Of a DNA stretch of 64,000 nt, positions 1-26,935 are shown in pieces. Made by a program: the position numbers and the translations under genes. A model generated the notes under the pieces. That model made no database searches and was not told the DNA's origin. It saw only the letters and a list, made by a program, of their open reading frames with translations. Source of the stretch: Lytechinus pictus. Taxonomy: Eukaryota > Echinodermata > Echinoidea > Temnopleuroida > Toxopneustidae. Location: assembly GCF_037042905.1 (NCBI RefSeq), contig NW_026974141.1, positions 581,001-645,000 on the forward strand, given 5' to 3'. Numbering within the stretch: the first letter of the stretch is position 1; each line of letters begins with the position of its first letter.

Positions 1-503
1 CGATTTACGAAACATGAACAGTGTGTCACATTTTTAGGTCAAAATGTCAAAAAATTTCAGCTCGCGCTTCGCGCTCGCATTATTTGATTGTTGAAATATG
101 TATCGCTTTCATTGTTAACTGCAAACAGTAGTCGGTCTGTTTTCCCATCAGGCCAGAACGGATATCAAAAATTTCTGCTCGCGATTCGCACTCGCAGTGA
201 TTATTTAGTTACATACACATCTTGTTCACGATCACAATCGTTGCTCAGAATGTTCAATTTTCAGGACAAAATACGTGAAAGTTCCTTAAAAATTTGCTCG
301 CGCTTCGCACTCGTACAATTCAATTAGGCTTATATATTAGATTATTATATATTTATGTTTTGAGAGAATAAAGTGAACAAGTGACTGTTAGGACTACCCC
401 TTCAAAGAAACAGATAAAAATCAACTTTGAGCGGATATCGGGGAAAATATGGGTAAAATTTTTCGCCCCCCCCCCCCATTGGCGAAAGCTGGATCCGCCC
501 CTG
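1..503. mobile_element. hAT-like non-autonomous element, right part
   Basis: This is the right-hand part of an element whose left end lies outside the window. It ends at 503 with GGATCCGCCCCTG, the inverse of the CAGGGGCGGATCC-type terminus also seen at 57234. Inside are three CpG-rich modules with the core GCTCGCGCTTCGCGCTCGC or a degenerate form, near 64, 177 and 295, followed by AT-rich spacers. The same modules fill the elements at 55.4-57.2 kb and 60-62 kb. A poly-C tract lies just inside the end, as in the other members. No coding capacity is seen. The hAT assignment rests on the CAG-type terminus and is tentative. Confidence 0.6.
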
Positions 504-1084
504 TAGACTGCAAATATAATTGAAAATTTATTTTGGAATAGATGTTATTATGAATTTAATGTCTTGGCAATAAATAGGCCTGCATAATAAACATTCCAAT
601 GTGGGAATGTTGTAAATGTATATTGAGTTATGTAAGGAATAAGTTATGATGACTGAAGCCAGTGCATTGTGACTGTGTAAACGTCTCTCCCATGTTTCAT
701 AGATGCAGGCTATGTTACAGTGGAAAACACTCCGTCCCTCGGATAGGACGTTAAATGGAGGCCCCGTGTAGAGGAGAGTCACCACTGCACTATTGGTATA
801 AGAGTAGGGGGAAACCCCTGCACCCCTGGTCCACCTGCACTCCCCCTTCCCCTCCCATTAATCCGTAAGATATGTGAAAAAGATGCTCGAATCTGGCAGA
901 AAGTGTGAAATTTTGCATATAAGGGTATTTTGTAGGAAAAATAACAAGTTAAATGATAAACCAGCATCACAAACATATCATGTGACACAACATTAGTATA
1001 ATTATACAGGTTATGACAAGATAGAAAAATGCATGAAAAAATTTGATATCAACGTTTCTTTCTTCTGTTTTTATTTTTTATCAG
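504..1084. other. Intronic DNA, no feature recognised
   Basis: AT-rich unique-looking sequence upstream of the first candidate LRR exon. Short open frames occur here, but none has recognisable domains or splice context. Confidence 0.5.
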
Positions 1085-15714
<14,630 letters not shown>

Positions 15715-16440
15715 GGTGATATACCATTAGGCCAAAAGACACCAGGTGTCGTTTACCAGAAGAAAGGATCACCAGTCGTTCTTAAAGTCGCTCTTTACTT
15801 ACGAACAGCTTTATGAAACACCCACCAGTATGTATAGCCAATGTAGGCCTACTCATTGGTTACTAAGGCAATGGCTTATCCATGCTATCAGTTTGCAGAT
15901 ATGCATGTCTATGTCTGCGTTTGCACAACATTTAATTTGACATTGGCGAAATGGCACATTGGTCGAACCGAAGTTCTGGATGTACATCGGATTTCTTTTA
16001 TGTCGTATCATTTCATCCAGAGAATATTTATTAACACAAGTCGCAAGTCAAGTGTAGAAAGGCTAATTGCGGATTTGAATTTGCTTTTGTTTGATATCTG
16101 ATCAGTTCAGTTAAATCTGTGCCGTTTCTACAGATACTTTGTTCTTATTCATCACATCAGTCACTGTCCTACTTATCTAGTCATCTCCATTCCTTCTCTA
16201 TGCAGGTATTCACTGATCACATCCATTTTCACCTTCACTCTCTTATTTCTCATTGGCTCTTCTTAACCGTCACGTAATCCTGACATTCTCTTTGGTTTGG
16301 TTGGTTGATGCTTAATCAAAGATGTAAACATGCATTTTGTTAAGCTTCAGAGTTGAGCCGAACAAAGTAGCACTGAGATTATAAAGTCAGTGCACTATCA
16401 GATATTATGTTCAAATTCAGTTCAGTTTGTTTGCCTTTTC
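15715..16440. other. 3' flank of the LGR gene
   Basis: Probably includes the 3' UTR. No clear polyadenylation signal was pinned down and no other gene is visible. Confidence 0.4.
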
Positions 16441-16955
16441 CATTGACGAGTGGATACCATGCGCGACCATGGGGTCTCGAAAAGCACCCTAAACACGTAT
16501 TTTCCATATTCTGAAAATGCACCCCTTAACAAGTCTTGGCGTGTGTTGAAAACAAAACGATACTCTTGGCAAATTTTCCCTGAATTGACCCCCTAAACCA
16601 GTACAGCGATATTTGTATTGTTATGTCACGGACGTCGGTAGTCGGTTTTACCTTTACCTACATCATTGGGTTTAGTGCAGCCCCACTTCCCACATCTAGC
16701 GCAAATCGGCTACTAGTACTCTAAACACGTAGTGTTGACTCTTGGGGCCAAAAGTACATCCTTTATAAAACATTTTTTACACCCTCGTAAAATTGACCCT
16801 AAACACGTAGCTTTCCTAGCGAAAATAGATACCCTTTTTTCATTATTTTAGCGTTTTTGATACCCTTATTACGTTACGTACGTAACGTGCCCTATCTTGA
16901 AAAAGACATCCTTTTTACGTGTTTTTTGGTCGCGCATGGTATCCACTCGTCAGTG
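16441..16955. mobile_element. 515-bp MITE with 29-bp TIR
   Basis: The left end 16441-16469, which contains GACGAGTGGATACCATGCGC, is repeated inverted at 16927-16955 with one mismatch in 29. Internal CCCTAAACACGTA words recur (around 16490, 16725 and 16800). No open frame for a transposase. A poly-C run follows immediately to the right. Confidence 0.85.
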
Positions 16956-17106
16956 TAAGTGGCCCCCCCCCCCCCCCCGGCGTTTTACTATTTATCCTTT
17001 TTTTGTTAATGCTGGATTGGGTACTGAGTTGCTGCTTGGAACTCTATTTGTACCCCTAAAGGCACTTATATTTTCACAACCTTACACCAATTATTGAATG
17101 CCTGTC

Positions 17107-17229
17107 TGGGGAACATTTCACTTGTTCTATTTTTACTCGATAATTACCATTGTAACAATGCTTGTCAGCCAATCAAATTCAAGGAAAATTGTCAGATCTG
17201 GCAATGAAAGTGTTGGTGAAACGCTCCCT
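17107..17229. mobile_element. Diverged copy of the GCGTTTCATSAA MITE family
   Basis: Shares CAGCCAATCAAA, TTGTCAGATCTG and GATGAAACGCTCCC-like blocks with the near-identical copies at 55626-55784 and 61281-61440 and with 40147-40256. Confidence 0.7.
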
Positions 17230-17647
17230 TGAATTATCACATTCACCTCGGTAAACCTTTGATGGCTGTAGGACTAGCTTTTCAAAGTTGTAGTTTCTGT
17301 ATTTTAAGAGCTCTAATGTTGTTAATTTGTACATTATATTAGATTTTAGGTGTTATGTACTCGTAACTTTGGTTTACATTTCTGAATGAATACATAGCAC
17401 TCATATCTCTTTACTAGGTTCCACTATTTTTTTTTCAGTTCTAAAATTTAGTGTAAGAGTTCACGATACATTCCACCGTTGATTATCTTTCTTACGTCTT
17501 TAAACTTATAAATTGTCATATATGGACTTGTTTGCTTTAAGTAAACCATCATATGTGTGTAGACTTTAAATTGTAAATTCATATTAGATACAAGTGTCGG
17601 TCTATACACATGATTATGTACATGGTCTGGTGTGTTTTAATAGTTTA

Positions 17648-17809
17648 CAGGGGGCGCGAAATTGGGGGTTGGGGCTGGGTGGGCCTCAACCCCCCCCCCC
17701 CCCAGCTTTTTTTTCCAAAATCCTGTACAAAAACGTAAAAATTACCATTTTTGCATGGTCAGACCCCCCCCCCCCCCCCCGCCACTTCAAAACCATTCCG
17801 CGGCCCCTG
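17648..17809. mobile_element. Short hAT-like MITE (162 bp)
   Basis: Ends CAGGGGGCGCG and, inverted, CAGGGGCCGCG. The interior has ACGTAAAAATTACCATTTTTGCATGGTC between two long poly-C tracts. A second copy in the opposite orientation lies at 59555-59705. Confidence 0.75.
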
Positions 17810-17829
17810 CTCTATAAAGACGGTTGCAC

Positions 17830-20800
17830 GTCAGACAGTGTTCTGTAAATTTGTGTGTTGCCTGTGAATGGCTGTACTTTCTTCAGAGATTACACATCAC
17901 GGATAATAAGCACTAGTCGTAAAGCTATATAGGCCTAAATAATTAGCATCAGCTCAAATAACTCGTCATCGAAATGGCGTAATTAAAAATTCCTTGCGCC
18001 GACAGTGTCAAGGTTAGGGGTTCGAAATTAAGCAGGTCTCGGCCGATGGACCTAAATTTAATTACGATGTTTCTCTCTTTCTTGTTACAAATTGAAGCGA
18101 GACTTTAAAATACAAATAGTGTATATAAGCTAGACTTGTAGTGTGACTCTAAGAACGGGCTATTTGTGGTATGGTGAGGATACGGGAAAAATAGTTGTAG
18201 TTTCGTCGACAGGGATTCGTACGATTTTGAAGATATTATTTATCCTGTAACATAATGTACAGATATCAATTAAACATCAGTTCTTAATCGCTCCAGCGAA
18301 ACGCAAGATATTATGATTTTTAATTACAATATTTACTCCTTCGGGAAAAGGGGAACACATAATCACTTAATGGCATTTAATATTTTAGGTAGGTGAATAT
18401 GTAGTAAATAAGCTCGGTCTGATTTTAAGGGTATATACACTTTATTTCTGCTGAGTTGTTCTGTCTGTATATAAACATTATGTACATAATGTACTACGTG
18501 TGTCTAAGTGAGGTTTTACTAGTTTTACAACCAGGACTGTTGTAAAAGATGCAATGCCATAATAATCAAATAAATATGAAAATATAAAAGACACTATTTT
18601 TGTTTGAGGTATTATTTGTGATAGTAAAGCACGAATCATCGGTTAAAAACAGGCCAATGATCATTTCACCATCTGTCAGATCAGATTCTTAAAGTACGCA
18701 TAAAGGCAAAAGATTTTTTTCTTCAAAAAATCATTTCAGGGGGATATAAATGTAACCCTACAGATCTGCATATTTCATTTAGGATTTGAGTTATACTTGG
18801 CCTACTATGACTATATGTGACCTGCCACCCCAAAACCAACATAAGTCGACCAACATGAATATTGAGATTTTTATTGAGCTTGAAAATTCACTTCCTAAGC
18901 TTTAAAATGATTATGTTAATATTAACCAACAATAACCATTACAAGTACTTGATTGAATGCAGAGGAAATTCAGCAAGAGCTGGGAATTTCCAGGATGATA
19001 CTTGTACTGACTCAAGATTTCTATTTATATCTAAGTAGCTGTTTGTAATGTACGTGTATATAATATTTGCTATCTAAAGGAACTGTTGCTGGCCTAGCGC
19101 CATGAGCGTCTCTGGACGGTGTGCGCGCTATATAAAATATCACTATTATTATTATCATTATTAAAAAATAAGAACACAATGTGCATCCTGTGTAATCTCA
19201 GTGAAACTTCCAAGCAGTCCGAACAAGTAGTATCTAAGAAACTCTTGTATCTTTTCTTTTATTCAACTTCACGACTTCAAATTCTTACAGTATAAAGAAG
19301 AAGAATTGCTCTTTCAGATAAATATTTTTTTTTTTTGGGGGGGGTTGGAGACTAATTTACTATTTTGTCTATTTACAGAGAACCTTACCTGGCGACTTAT
19401 TTGTTGTTTTGGGGTGGAGTAGCTAGGTCACATATACTCGAAATAGATCTGCTCGGTTACTGTAATCTGCAATAATATGACTTCTAACCTGTTTTTTATG
19501 AATTCCTTGACCATCCACATGCATGTACATATGTGTGACTCAAATCACTCTGAATCATGATAATGGTTTTCTAGTGTTATCAAAACCCTTGTGTTATGAC
19601 TGAAAGTCAGGAAAAAAATTTCAGTGCAAGTGAAATTATCAGTACAAGTTGAATATCTCATTGAAAAAAATCATGGTATTGAAGTGCAAAGAATGTCCTC
19701 AATGAAATCAATGACTGATTGAGGTGGAAGTGATGAATGATAATAGAATTGGAAATGCTACATATCAAGCAACTCGATTTGATATGAAATCAAAAAAAAG
19801 TATTTATTTGCATTCCTTAGTAACATTGTACAATAAAAATCATACAAATAAACATTGCATTTATTAGGTTTGCCTCCCACCCCCCCCCCACCTCCAATAA
19901 AAACCTAAAGGGAGATGAGGTAAGCAAAAGAAGCATAGCTTGTTAATTAGGTCCATCAGACATGTCAGAAGAAAAAAAATGTAGGATGGGGGTCGAGTGT
20001 CCGGACACTAAAATTTCGAAGCCTTCTTTTTTGTCTGTAGATTACACTAAAAATATGAATCAAATAATTGTAATCATCTTCTATTCCGTTCTCTATAATA
20101 TTGCCCAGCATTTCGTACTAGAAATTGATGAAACTTCGCTTGTTCATTTCTACAAATGGCTGTTTAAAATCGATTGTCCGGACACACAACCTGTTCGGAA
20201 ACACAACAACTGGGTATATATTACATGTTACAAATACTTGAAAGCAAGACTTACTATGACATCGAAACACTTGGTACATAACCACATTTACAACATGCAA
20301 GTTCAAATTATAACCCTATTTATCATGTACTAATAATGCAAAACATCAATTTTCTGATATTTCGAGGTCGCTGGCCCTAATGTCATTGACCTCTATAGAG
20401 GTCAGTAGAGGTCAAATCTTACTTACATCCTTCCATTTTAAAATGAAGCCTATGGTAAAATATAACACTTGTGGAAGTTTAAAATCATAATTTTTGAAAG
20501 TGTTAGGGTCTGATCAGTCTTTGTGCTACTACCAATAATCATGAAAATTCTCACTATGGCAACCATTTTGGATTTATGCAAATTATACATCTTTCCACTT
20601 CTGGGATTTTTAGGGACTTTTAGTATGTCATTTTGGGAACTTCAGGGAAATGCATTGCGGTGAAAAAAAAAAATATTGCAATTTGTTTGCGGTTGATCCT
20701 CAAAATCTGCTATTTTTCCTATATTAGAGAATAAAACAAACTTGCAATGTGTTCTTTTTTAATTGAATTTTTTGCTTCCAATAGTTTTAGCACATAGACC

Positions 20801-21341
20801 ATGGCTTAAACCGGACCTCAAATATGGCCCATAATTTTTGATTATGCATATCACAGTTTGAAATGAATAAATAATGAACAACAAATCGCTCGACAAGGTT
20901 TTTCTTTTGAGATTAGTTTGAAAAAAAAAGCACCAGGTAATCCAACAAAATTATTTGATGACAATCTAAAATAGATTAATATCCAAAAGTGCTTGTTTTG
21001 CACCTGGACCTAAGATAATACTTTTTGTAAGAAAGAGTCTCTTACGAGAAAATTGTTCATAATTGATTCATCTCCTCATTTGCCAAGGAAAGTAAAACAT
21101 AAGTATTACTGTGAGAAAATGATAAATGGAGAATGTCGAGAGAAAAATAACTTTGACTGACTGATAAAATCATTCGTACACAAAAGTAAAATTGGGTCAA
21201 AAACTTACCCCTGAGGCACTCCCTCATGAATTAATTCTTTCTGAGATCTACAACAAAAACAGTACTCAAATATTTAAAAGCACTTATAGGCATGATTGGC
21301 CTACTATTGTTAAATGACCTTGTCAAAATATTAGAAGAGAA
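17830..21341. other. Intergenic DNA with a SINE/LINE tail at about 19080-19166
   Basis: Mostly AT-rich unique-looking sequence. At 19095-19166 the words GGCCTAGCGCC...GTGCGCGCTATATAAAAT followed by ATTATT repeats are a 3' tail of the kind shared by SINEs and CR1/L2 LINEs here. At 19990-20190 three copies of GTCCGGACA occur within a 123-codon open frame (19962-20333) that I do not accept as a gene. A palindrome ACCTCTATAGAGGT lies near 20390. Confidence 0.45.
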
Positions 21342-22688
21342 CTATACATTCGCTGCAAACAGTGGTGCGTCGTTTTGTGGCTTACCGATGAAAATTTCTT
21401 TAATAGCAGCACGGAATTTGGGGTACTGTGATGTGTAGATGAATGGGTTGATTGAAGAGTTTATAAAGGTGATGAGGTTGAGGATATCCCTGAGGGTGCT
21501 GTCAAGGTAGCCTTTAGCGGATCCGTTAAAAGAGATGATTACCCATGCAATCTGACTTGGTGCCCAGCAGATGATGAACGCAATAACTACAGTGAGCATG
21601 ACCTTGATGATGCGGTTTCTGGCCGTGATGTGAAAGGACTGACCGGATTTCTGAGACAATGTTTTATCGTGACGACGAGACTGCAGATTAAGAGAGTAGG
21701 CCATTGCAGTCTGGGTGAAGATCATCAGCACCACTGGAATAACTAACCGTATCACAAAATTGATTAAAGTGAATACTTTCAATTGCCTCAGTCGCGATGG
21801 GACATTGGAGGCAGTCGCAACACAAGTGTTTTCCTCGGAAAAGTTCTCATCCAGCATCTGCTTGATATCAATGAAATAATAGCAACAGGAGAGTAGGGAG
21901 AATAACCATGTTGAGACGATGAAGATGTAAACGCGTCGGATGGAGAAGATTTCGCGGAAGCGAAGGGGGTAGCGGACAGCAACCAGACGTTCCACGGACA
22001 ATCCCACTAAAATGATTGTAGATGTAATGACACAAACCCAAGTGAGGAACTCATAAAGGATGATGCGGCAGTACAACGCCCCTAGGATTGATGCAGGAAC
22101 CTGAGCTGCTTGAGGAACTGGGATATTGCACAAAGATGTCAGCAAATCAGAGATGGTTAGGGCTAGGATGAGGACATCTGTCGAATTCGAGTTGAATTTG
22201 CGGACCCCAATGACAGCGACTACCATAGCATTGCCAAAGACACCCACTAGAGAGAGAATCAGTTGCATGATGATGTTCCAATCCCAAGAAAATTCCCATT
22301 GCCAATCACCAGTCCCCGTGGCATCTAAATCTGTTGGCAGATCACTGAAAGAGACAGTGGTCGAGTGGCTGCTAAATACTTGAATGGCTGCTGACTGTCT
22401 TTGACTTCGGTCAGACGTCAAAGAGTTCTCCGGCAATGGACGTACAGTGTTACTCGCCATTTCATCAGATGGTGATGTCCTCTGGGTGATCGGAGTAGCT
22501 GCAAAGTTGGCCCAATTATTCTCGGATGATGACGTCGGCCATGGTACCTCTATATCTGTGATCACGGTTCCTGATGTCTGCTCCATGACATCCGTGACAT
22601 ATTCAGAAGAATTAACCACTATGACCAATGCAACTACCAATAATCGAAGTCCTGTCCGACCGATACTACGCTTTATGCACATCTCCAT
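21342..22688 (-). CDS. Class A (rhodopsin-like) GPCR, peptide-receptor type
   Basis: A single-exon receptor of 448 aa. I start at the first ATG (22688); the frame extends upstream only through non-ATG codons. A hydrophobic stretch at residues 14-25 looks like a signal peptide, followed by a Ser/Thr-rich extracellular region of about 110 residues with possible N-glycosylation sites. Seven membrane segments follow. Hallmarks are GN in TM1, LxxxD (LALTISD) in TM2, a TM3 cysteine, SVERLVAVRYP (ER in place of DR), CWAP in TM6 and NPFIY in TM7. This pattern fits peptide/amine receptors that couple to G proteins at the plasma membrane. The ligand cannot be read from the sequence. Intronless receptors of this class are often lineage-expanded in echinoderms (general knowledge). 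It is convergent with, and separate from, the upstream LGR. Confidence 0.9.
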   Translation of the reverse strand: MEMCIKRSIGRTGLRLLVVALVIVVNSSEYVTDVMEQTSGTVITDIEVPWPTSSSENNWANFAATPITQRTSPSDEMASNTVRPLPENSLTSDRSQRQSAAIQVFSSHSTTVSFSDLPTDLDATGTGDWQWEFSWDWNIIMQLILSLVGVFGNAMVVAVIGVRKFNSNSTDVLILALTISDLLTSLCNIPVPQAAQVPASILGALYCRIILYEFLTWVCVITSTIILVGLSVERLVAVRYPLRFREIFSIRRVYIFIVSTWLFSLLSCCYYFIDIKQMLDENFSEENTCVATASNVPSRLRQLKVFTLINFVIRLVIPVVLMIFTQTAMAYSLNLQSRRHDKTLSQKSGQSFHITARNRIIKVMLTVVIAFIICWAPSQIAWVIISFNGSAKGYLDSTLRDILNLITFINSSINPFIYTSQYPKFRAAIKEIFIGKPQNDAPLFAANV

Positions 22689-23519
22689 GTTTGCTATCAG
22701 TTTATTCAGACTTTTAAAACAGGTATGCTTCCTCTTCACTTTTGGACCGTTATGAATTCGATGGACGCAAGTAGAACGTTGGACCAGGGGCTTCTTATAT
22801 TGTGTTGTTCTTGTCCGATGTCCATGAACTTGAAATAACTTTTATTAGGCTTGCCCTCTCTAAATGGTGTCTGCAGTAAACGAAAATGAAATAAAACAAT
22901 CATAGTAGGTATTATATGCGTAGAGAATTCATCAACAGCCCAAACTGCGGGTCAAACTGCTAATTGTTCTTAAATATGAGAAAGAGGAGCCTCACGCTGA
23001 CATACAGAACACCCTGCATTGCGGAATATTTTTATCAAACCTCTTGATCGACCTGGTACTCTAATCTAATCGAGTATGCCGGTCAACGCGTTTCTTATAC
23101 TTTAATATAGATCCAAATAATCATGATTGCTTGTTTCCAGTTTTTGCGCACTTTGATACTTTGAATATACTAGGATCCGATGCCCATTAATGCCCCTTTT
23201 TGTGCCAGAAGCCCCCTGAAAGAATGCGATGCGTATCGGCCTTCCCATTTTGCTTTCACAAATAATCCTTCATTTATCGATAATATTACCTCTAACTTTT
23301 GAACCTAACAAGTTAATTTGTTAGTTAATTTACTTTGAAATATTTTTTGCACAACTGAAGCAGAAACAGGCTAAAAGTGAACGTATTTTGAAAAGAAAAT
23401 TAACTAAAGCTCAATATTCATTTATCTATAGGACTTATTCCTGGTCTGCACAAATTTGTACCCTCAGTCATACTTTTCACTGATGCCAGAAAATTGACAT
23501 CGACTGTTGATATCATTGA
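22689..23519. other. 5' flank of the single-exon GPCR
   Basis: Presumed promoter/5' UTR region for the minus-strand receptor. I see no TATA box or clear splice junction that I would defend. Confidence 0.3.
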
Positions 23520-23522
23520 TTT

Positions 23523-23645
23523 GTGTGGGTGACGTGGCCGAGTGGTCTAAGGCGCCTGGCTATACATGGAATGTCCGGGGTTCGATCCCGACCGCGGCAC
23601 TTATGCCCGTGAGCAAGGCATTTAATCTACAATGCTGTTTTACCT
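23523..23645 (+). mobile_element. tRNA-Leu-like SINE head (not a functional tRNA)
   Basis: The A-box TGGCCGAGTGGTCTAAGG and B-box GGTTCGATCCC are present, but the T-stem does not pair correctly and the variable region is too short for tRNA-Leu. It continues into GCCCGTGAGCAAGGCATTTA, a body motif typical of tRNA-derived SINEs. Confidence 0.7.
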
Positions 23646-23784
23646 ACTTTCAAATAAACGAAAATGCTATATGCATTAATGGTAACTAGGTGTGCACTTG
23701 TTTAAAAAAAAATAAATAAAAAAAAATTGATTTGCTATATGTATTATAACAAAACAAATTCAATGAATGCATTTTCCCCTATCA

Positions 23785-24392
23785 CACCTATTAAAAGCCT
23801 CAATATTTAACGATCTTCTTCAGACGTAAATGATTGTCATTGACCTGAAGAAGATGAAGGATTGTCGAAAATTGTAGGCGTTAATAAAAGTTTAATTGGC
23901 AAAAAACATTAATCGTATTTTGTAATGGTAGGCGTAGATTAAATCGAAGTTCCCCAGAGCTATCCTTCCTTTTAAAAACTTGATGGAATAACATAAACAT
24001 TTTAAATAACAAAAGTTTTCAAAAGGGAGGATAGTTCTGAGGAACCAATTGTTTTACACCTACCATTATTCTCGTACCCCCATTTCTTTCACAACACTGA
24101 AATAGAACGTGTTGCCAAATATCTTCGTGTATAATTTCTCACTTTTAAACTCTAAAAACAGAGAGTAAAAATTTACCCAATTTTGAGTAGAAAGGAAACA
24201 TGCAAGTTTGCTGGGTAATGCCCCCCCCAAAAAAAAAAAAAAAGATATTGGGCAAATAATGCATGTTTGAATTAAGGGTAAATTTCAACGCAACATTGTG
24301 TTGTGAAAGAAATGGGGTACAACAATAACGGTAGGTGTATAGCTTAAATCATTTGGTTCCTCAGAACTATTCTCCCTCTTGAAACAAAATCT
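23785..24392. repeat. Set of inverted repeats (foldback)
   Basis: The block with AATGGTAGGTGTA, GGTTCCTCAGAACTAT and CTCCC occurs inverted at 24005-24095 and direct at 24298-24390, with a weaker copy at 23925-23970. The 24005-24390 pair can form about 90-bp arms around a 200-bp loop. The upstream part (23800-23890) holds CTTCTTCAG...CTGAAGAAG and TGTCGAAAATTG, reminiscent of Penelope-like element ends. Confidence 0.6.
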
Positions 24393-25450
24393 TTTTACCC
24401 AACAAACATGCATGTTAATCATTTTACCAAATACTGGGTAAACTTTTTAAGAGTGTAACAAACAAAGTTTTCATGAGTAAGTATATAGCGAGAAAAATAG
24501 CTTAGTTACAAGTTTTGGAGTTATGTGAGAAGGAAATGAGCAGTTTGTTTTGCAAATGAACATAGACTCATGATTTGCTGATGAAAAAAAAATGAAGTCG
24601 AAATGACAATCAAAACACTTATATAACCAGATTTTGTTAGAAGATTCCTCTTTAAAACTGAATACGAAAACTCACCCATGATGACTGGTGGTAATGAAGA
24701 AATGTCTTGGAATATAAGATGAGTCGGCTAACCATTTCTTTATATACAGTGTGGAATACACTGCACTGTTATTAATATTAGAATCCAAAATACGTAATAC
24801 TCATAAATGCAATGACGCTTTCATATTAATTAACTTTTACTGAGTATTATGAAATTTAGAATCATCTTTTGAAAGGCGTGTTAAGCACATGAAGTGTGTG
24901 GAAATTGCTGGTGAGTGTGCGGGCGGATGTTGAGTGAGCATGCGCAGAATGCCTCAAATTTTCTTCGATGTTAAGCAGCGTTATGTAAGAAAGTATTTTT
25001 TTAACATTTTCTTTCTGTTTGGAGGGTTCTGTTTGGAAGTAATCATCAAGCCCCACCCCTTGCCACACTCGACAATATTTGTTATGTGATGGAAATAATA
25101 GGCCGGTGTTAAAGTGAAACTTCGGAAAATGAACCTAAAATGTCAGAAAACTTTCTGTAATAATAATCATAATGATAATAATGATTTTTCAATTTCAATT
25201 TAATTATTTACCATCTTTAAAAATAAGCAGATAAAATCTGACATGAAATACAAAAACATTTGTTTAAAAATGGAGGGCAGGATGTGTTTACGAATGGAGG
25301 GATACCCATACTAAGCCAAGTGTTTGTAAGCAGGGTCCCAACATACACTATACATTTGAGGTTAACATTATAATACAAATTATACATTAAAATACATATG
25401 TAACAATAAACACACACATACACCCACATCTCTATACACATAAATTAGAG
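24393..25450. other. Intergenic, no feature recognised
   Basis: AT-rich sequence with short ATAATA runs near 25160. No gene or delimited repeat. Confidence 0.4.
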
Positions 25451-25666
25451 ATGGAGAGAGAGAAACAGAAAGAGAGGGGAGACAGTGATGGAAGAGGTAG
25501 GAAGAAAAGAGTCATGATAAGTACCATACACAATTCCTCAAACCATAATGATAATAATAATAAAAGGAAGAACAATAATAATAATAATAGAAGTAAAAGT
25601 AGTGATAATGATAATAATAAATTAATAAGAATAATAATAACAATAATGATAATAATAACACCGGTT
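25451..25666 (+). repeat. Purine-rich tract and (ATAATA)n
   Basis: GAGAGA-rich start followed by AATAAT repeats. The open frame across it is low-complexity Asn/Lys. Confidence 0.85.
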
Positions 25667-25778
25667 GTAGGGTGATTTATACGGATGTTTCAGGTGGGCT
25701 AATGACAAGCAATAAATCTATTAACGATATTAAAAAAAACATAATCGTGAAAACTTCCACCCTACGTGCCTGGCTGTG

Positions 25779-26468
25779 CAGGGGCGTCGATCCATTTTTC
25801 AGATTGGGGGGGCAAAATCATGAATCAACTTTCCAAAGGCGCTCGATCACACAAAACAAACAGACTCAAACACACACACGCACACATATGCCTATATGTA
25901 TATATATATATAGATCATATATATATATGTATATATATACACACACACACACACACACATCTCACCAACAAATTAAATTTAAAAAAATTGAAAATAATAG
26001 ATGCGAGCGCGAAGCGCGAGCTGAAAATTTTGATCTTTAAAAAAAAAAAGAGTTTAATTTACGTTTTTAATAAAGAACCAGAAATATATCCAACAAAAGA
26101 TTATTGCAAATCGAAGTGGGAGTTCTTTTGAGGTATAGAACTGAAAACGGGACATTCTATTCACCTATTCAATCATGAAAAGTATGGGTTTTTGCTACAG
26201 AAATGATGCGAGCGCGAAGCGCGAGCTGAAATTTTTTTATATTCTAATCTGAAAACTGGACATTTTTAGCACGATTTTAGATGAAGAACGAGTTGTGTAT
26301 CTCAATCTCGCTTGCTGATTTCTGTGTAACATTACAATCTTATTTTATGTTTTGCACATGCGGAATTATTGGGGGGGCAAAAACGATATGTTTGCCCCCC
26401 CAATATTTTCATTGGTGGGGCGGTTGCCCCCCCTGCCCCCCCCCCCCCCCCCATGATCGACGCCTCTG
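25779..26468. mobile_element. 690-bp CAG...CTG element with 6-bp TSD
   Basis: The left end CAGGGGCGTCGATC is matched inverted by CAGAGGCGTCGATC at 26455-26468. GCTGTG flanks both sides as TSD. It contains two CpG-rich modules in minus orientation (GCGAGCGCGAAGCGCGAGC near 26003 and 26207), a TATATA/ACACAC microsatellite, and G/C homopolymer tracts near both ends. Non-autonomous. Confidence 0.8.
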
Positions 26469-26935
26469 GCTGTGTCAGGGGGTTAAGTAAATTTCTTCTC
26501 TATTTCTACTTGTTAGTACTAGTTTAAATGATAACAAACGCATTTCATTTACACATCATAATGGAGTTTACTTGCTTCTTTGATACTGCATTTTATTCAT
26601 TTTTTTTTCGTCTCCAATGACCTTGTTATATCCAATATCGTCAACACCTTCCTAATACAAGTACTTATGCAATACTTAATTCTAATCACGCAAGTATTGT
26701 CTTTCATGGACATATGATTGAAAATAAAGATGTTAACAAGTACATTGGCAAACAATTGTTCAGCGAATAAGTGAGCTCATCCTTTTGAATTCAACGAGTT
26801 ATCGCAAATGATTATTCCTTTTCAATCAACGTCAAATGTGACGAGCCATCATGCGCGGAACCTCTTTTCATTCAATCCCCTTTCAAGTGGATTTAAGAAG
26901 CTTAATGAGAAAATCTAGGGCATTTGTAATCCGTG
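26469..26935. other. Intergenic, nothing recognised
   Basis: Short unique-looking stretch between an element and a CT-rich satellite. Confidence 0.4.

Noticed and set aside
19962-20333. 123-codon open frame on the plus strand
   Set aside because: Biased AT-rich composition, no domain, contains repeated GTCCGGACA words and no conserved start context or neighbour.
23523-23597. tRNA-Leu gene
   Set aside because: A- and B-boxes are present, but the T-stem and acceptor stem do not pair properly, the variable arm is wrong, and the sequence continues into a SINE body.
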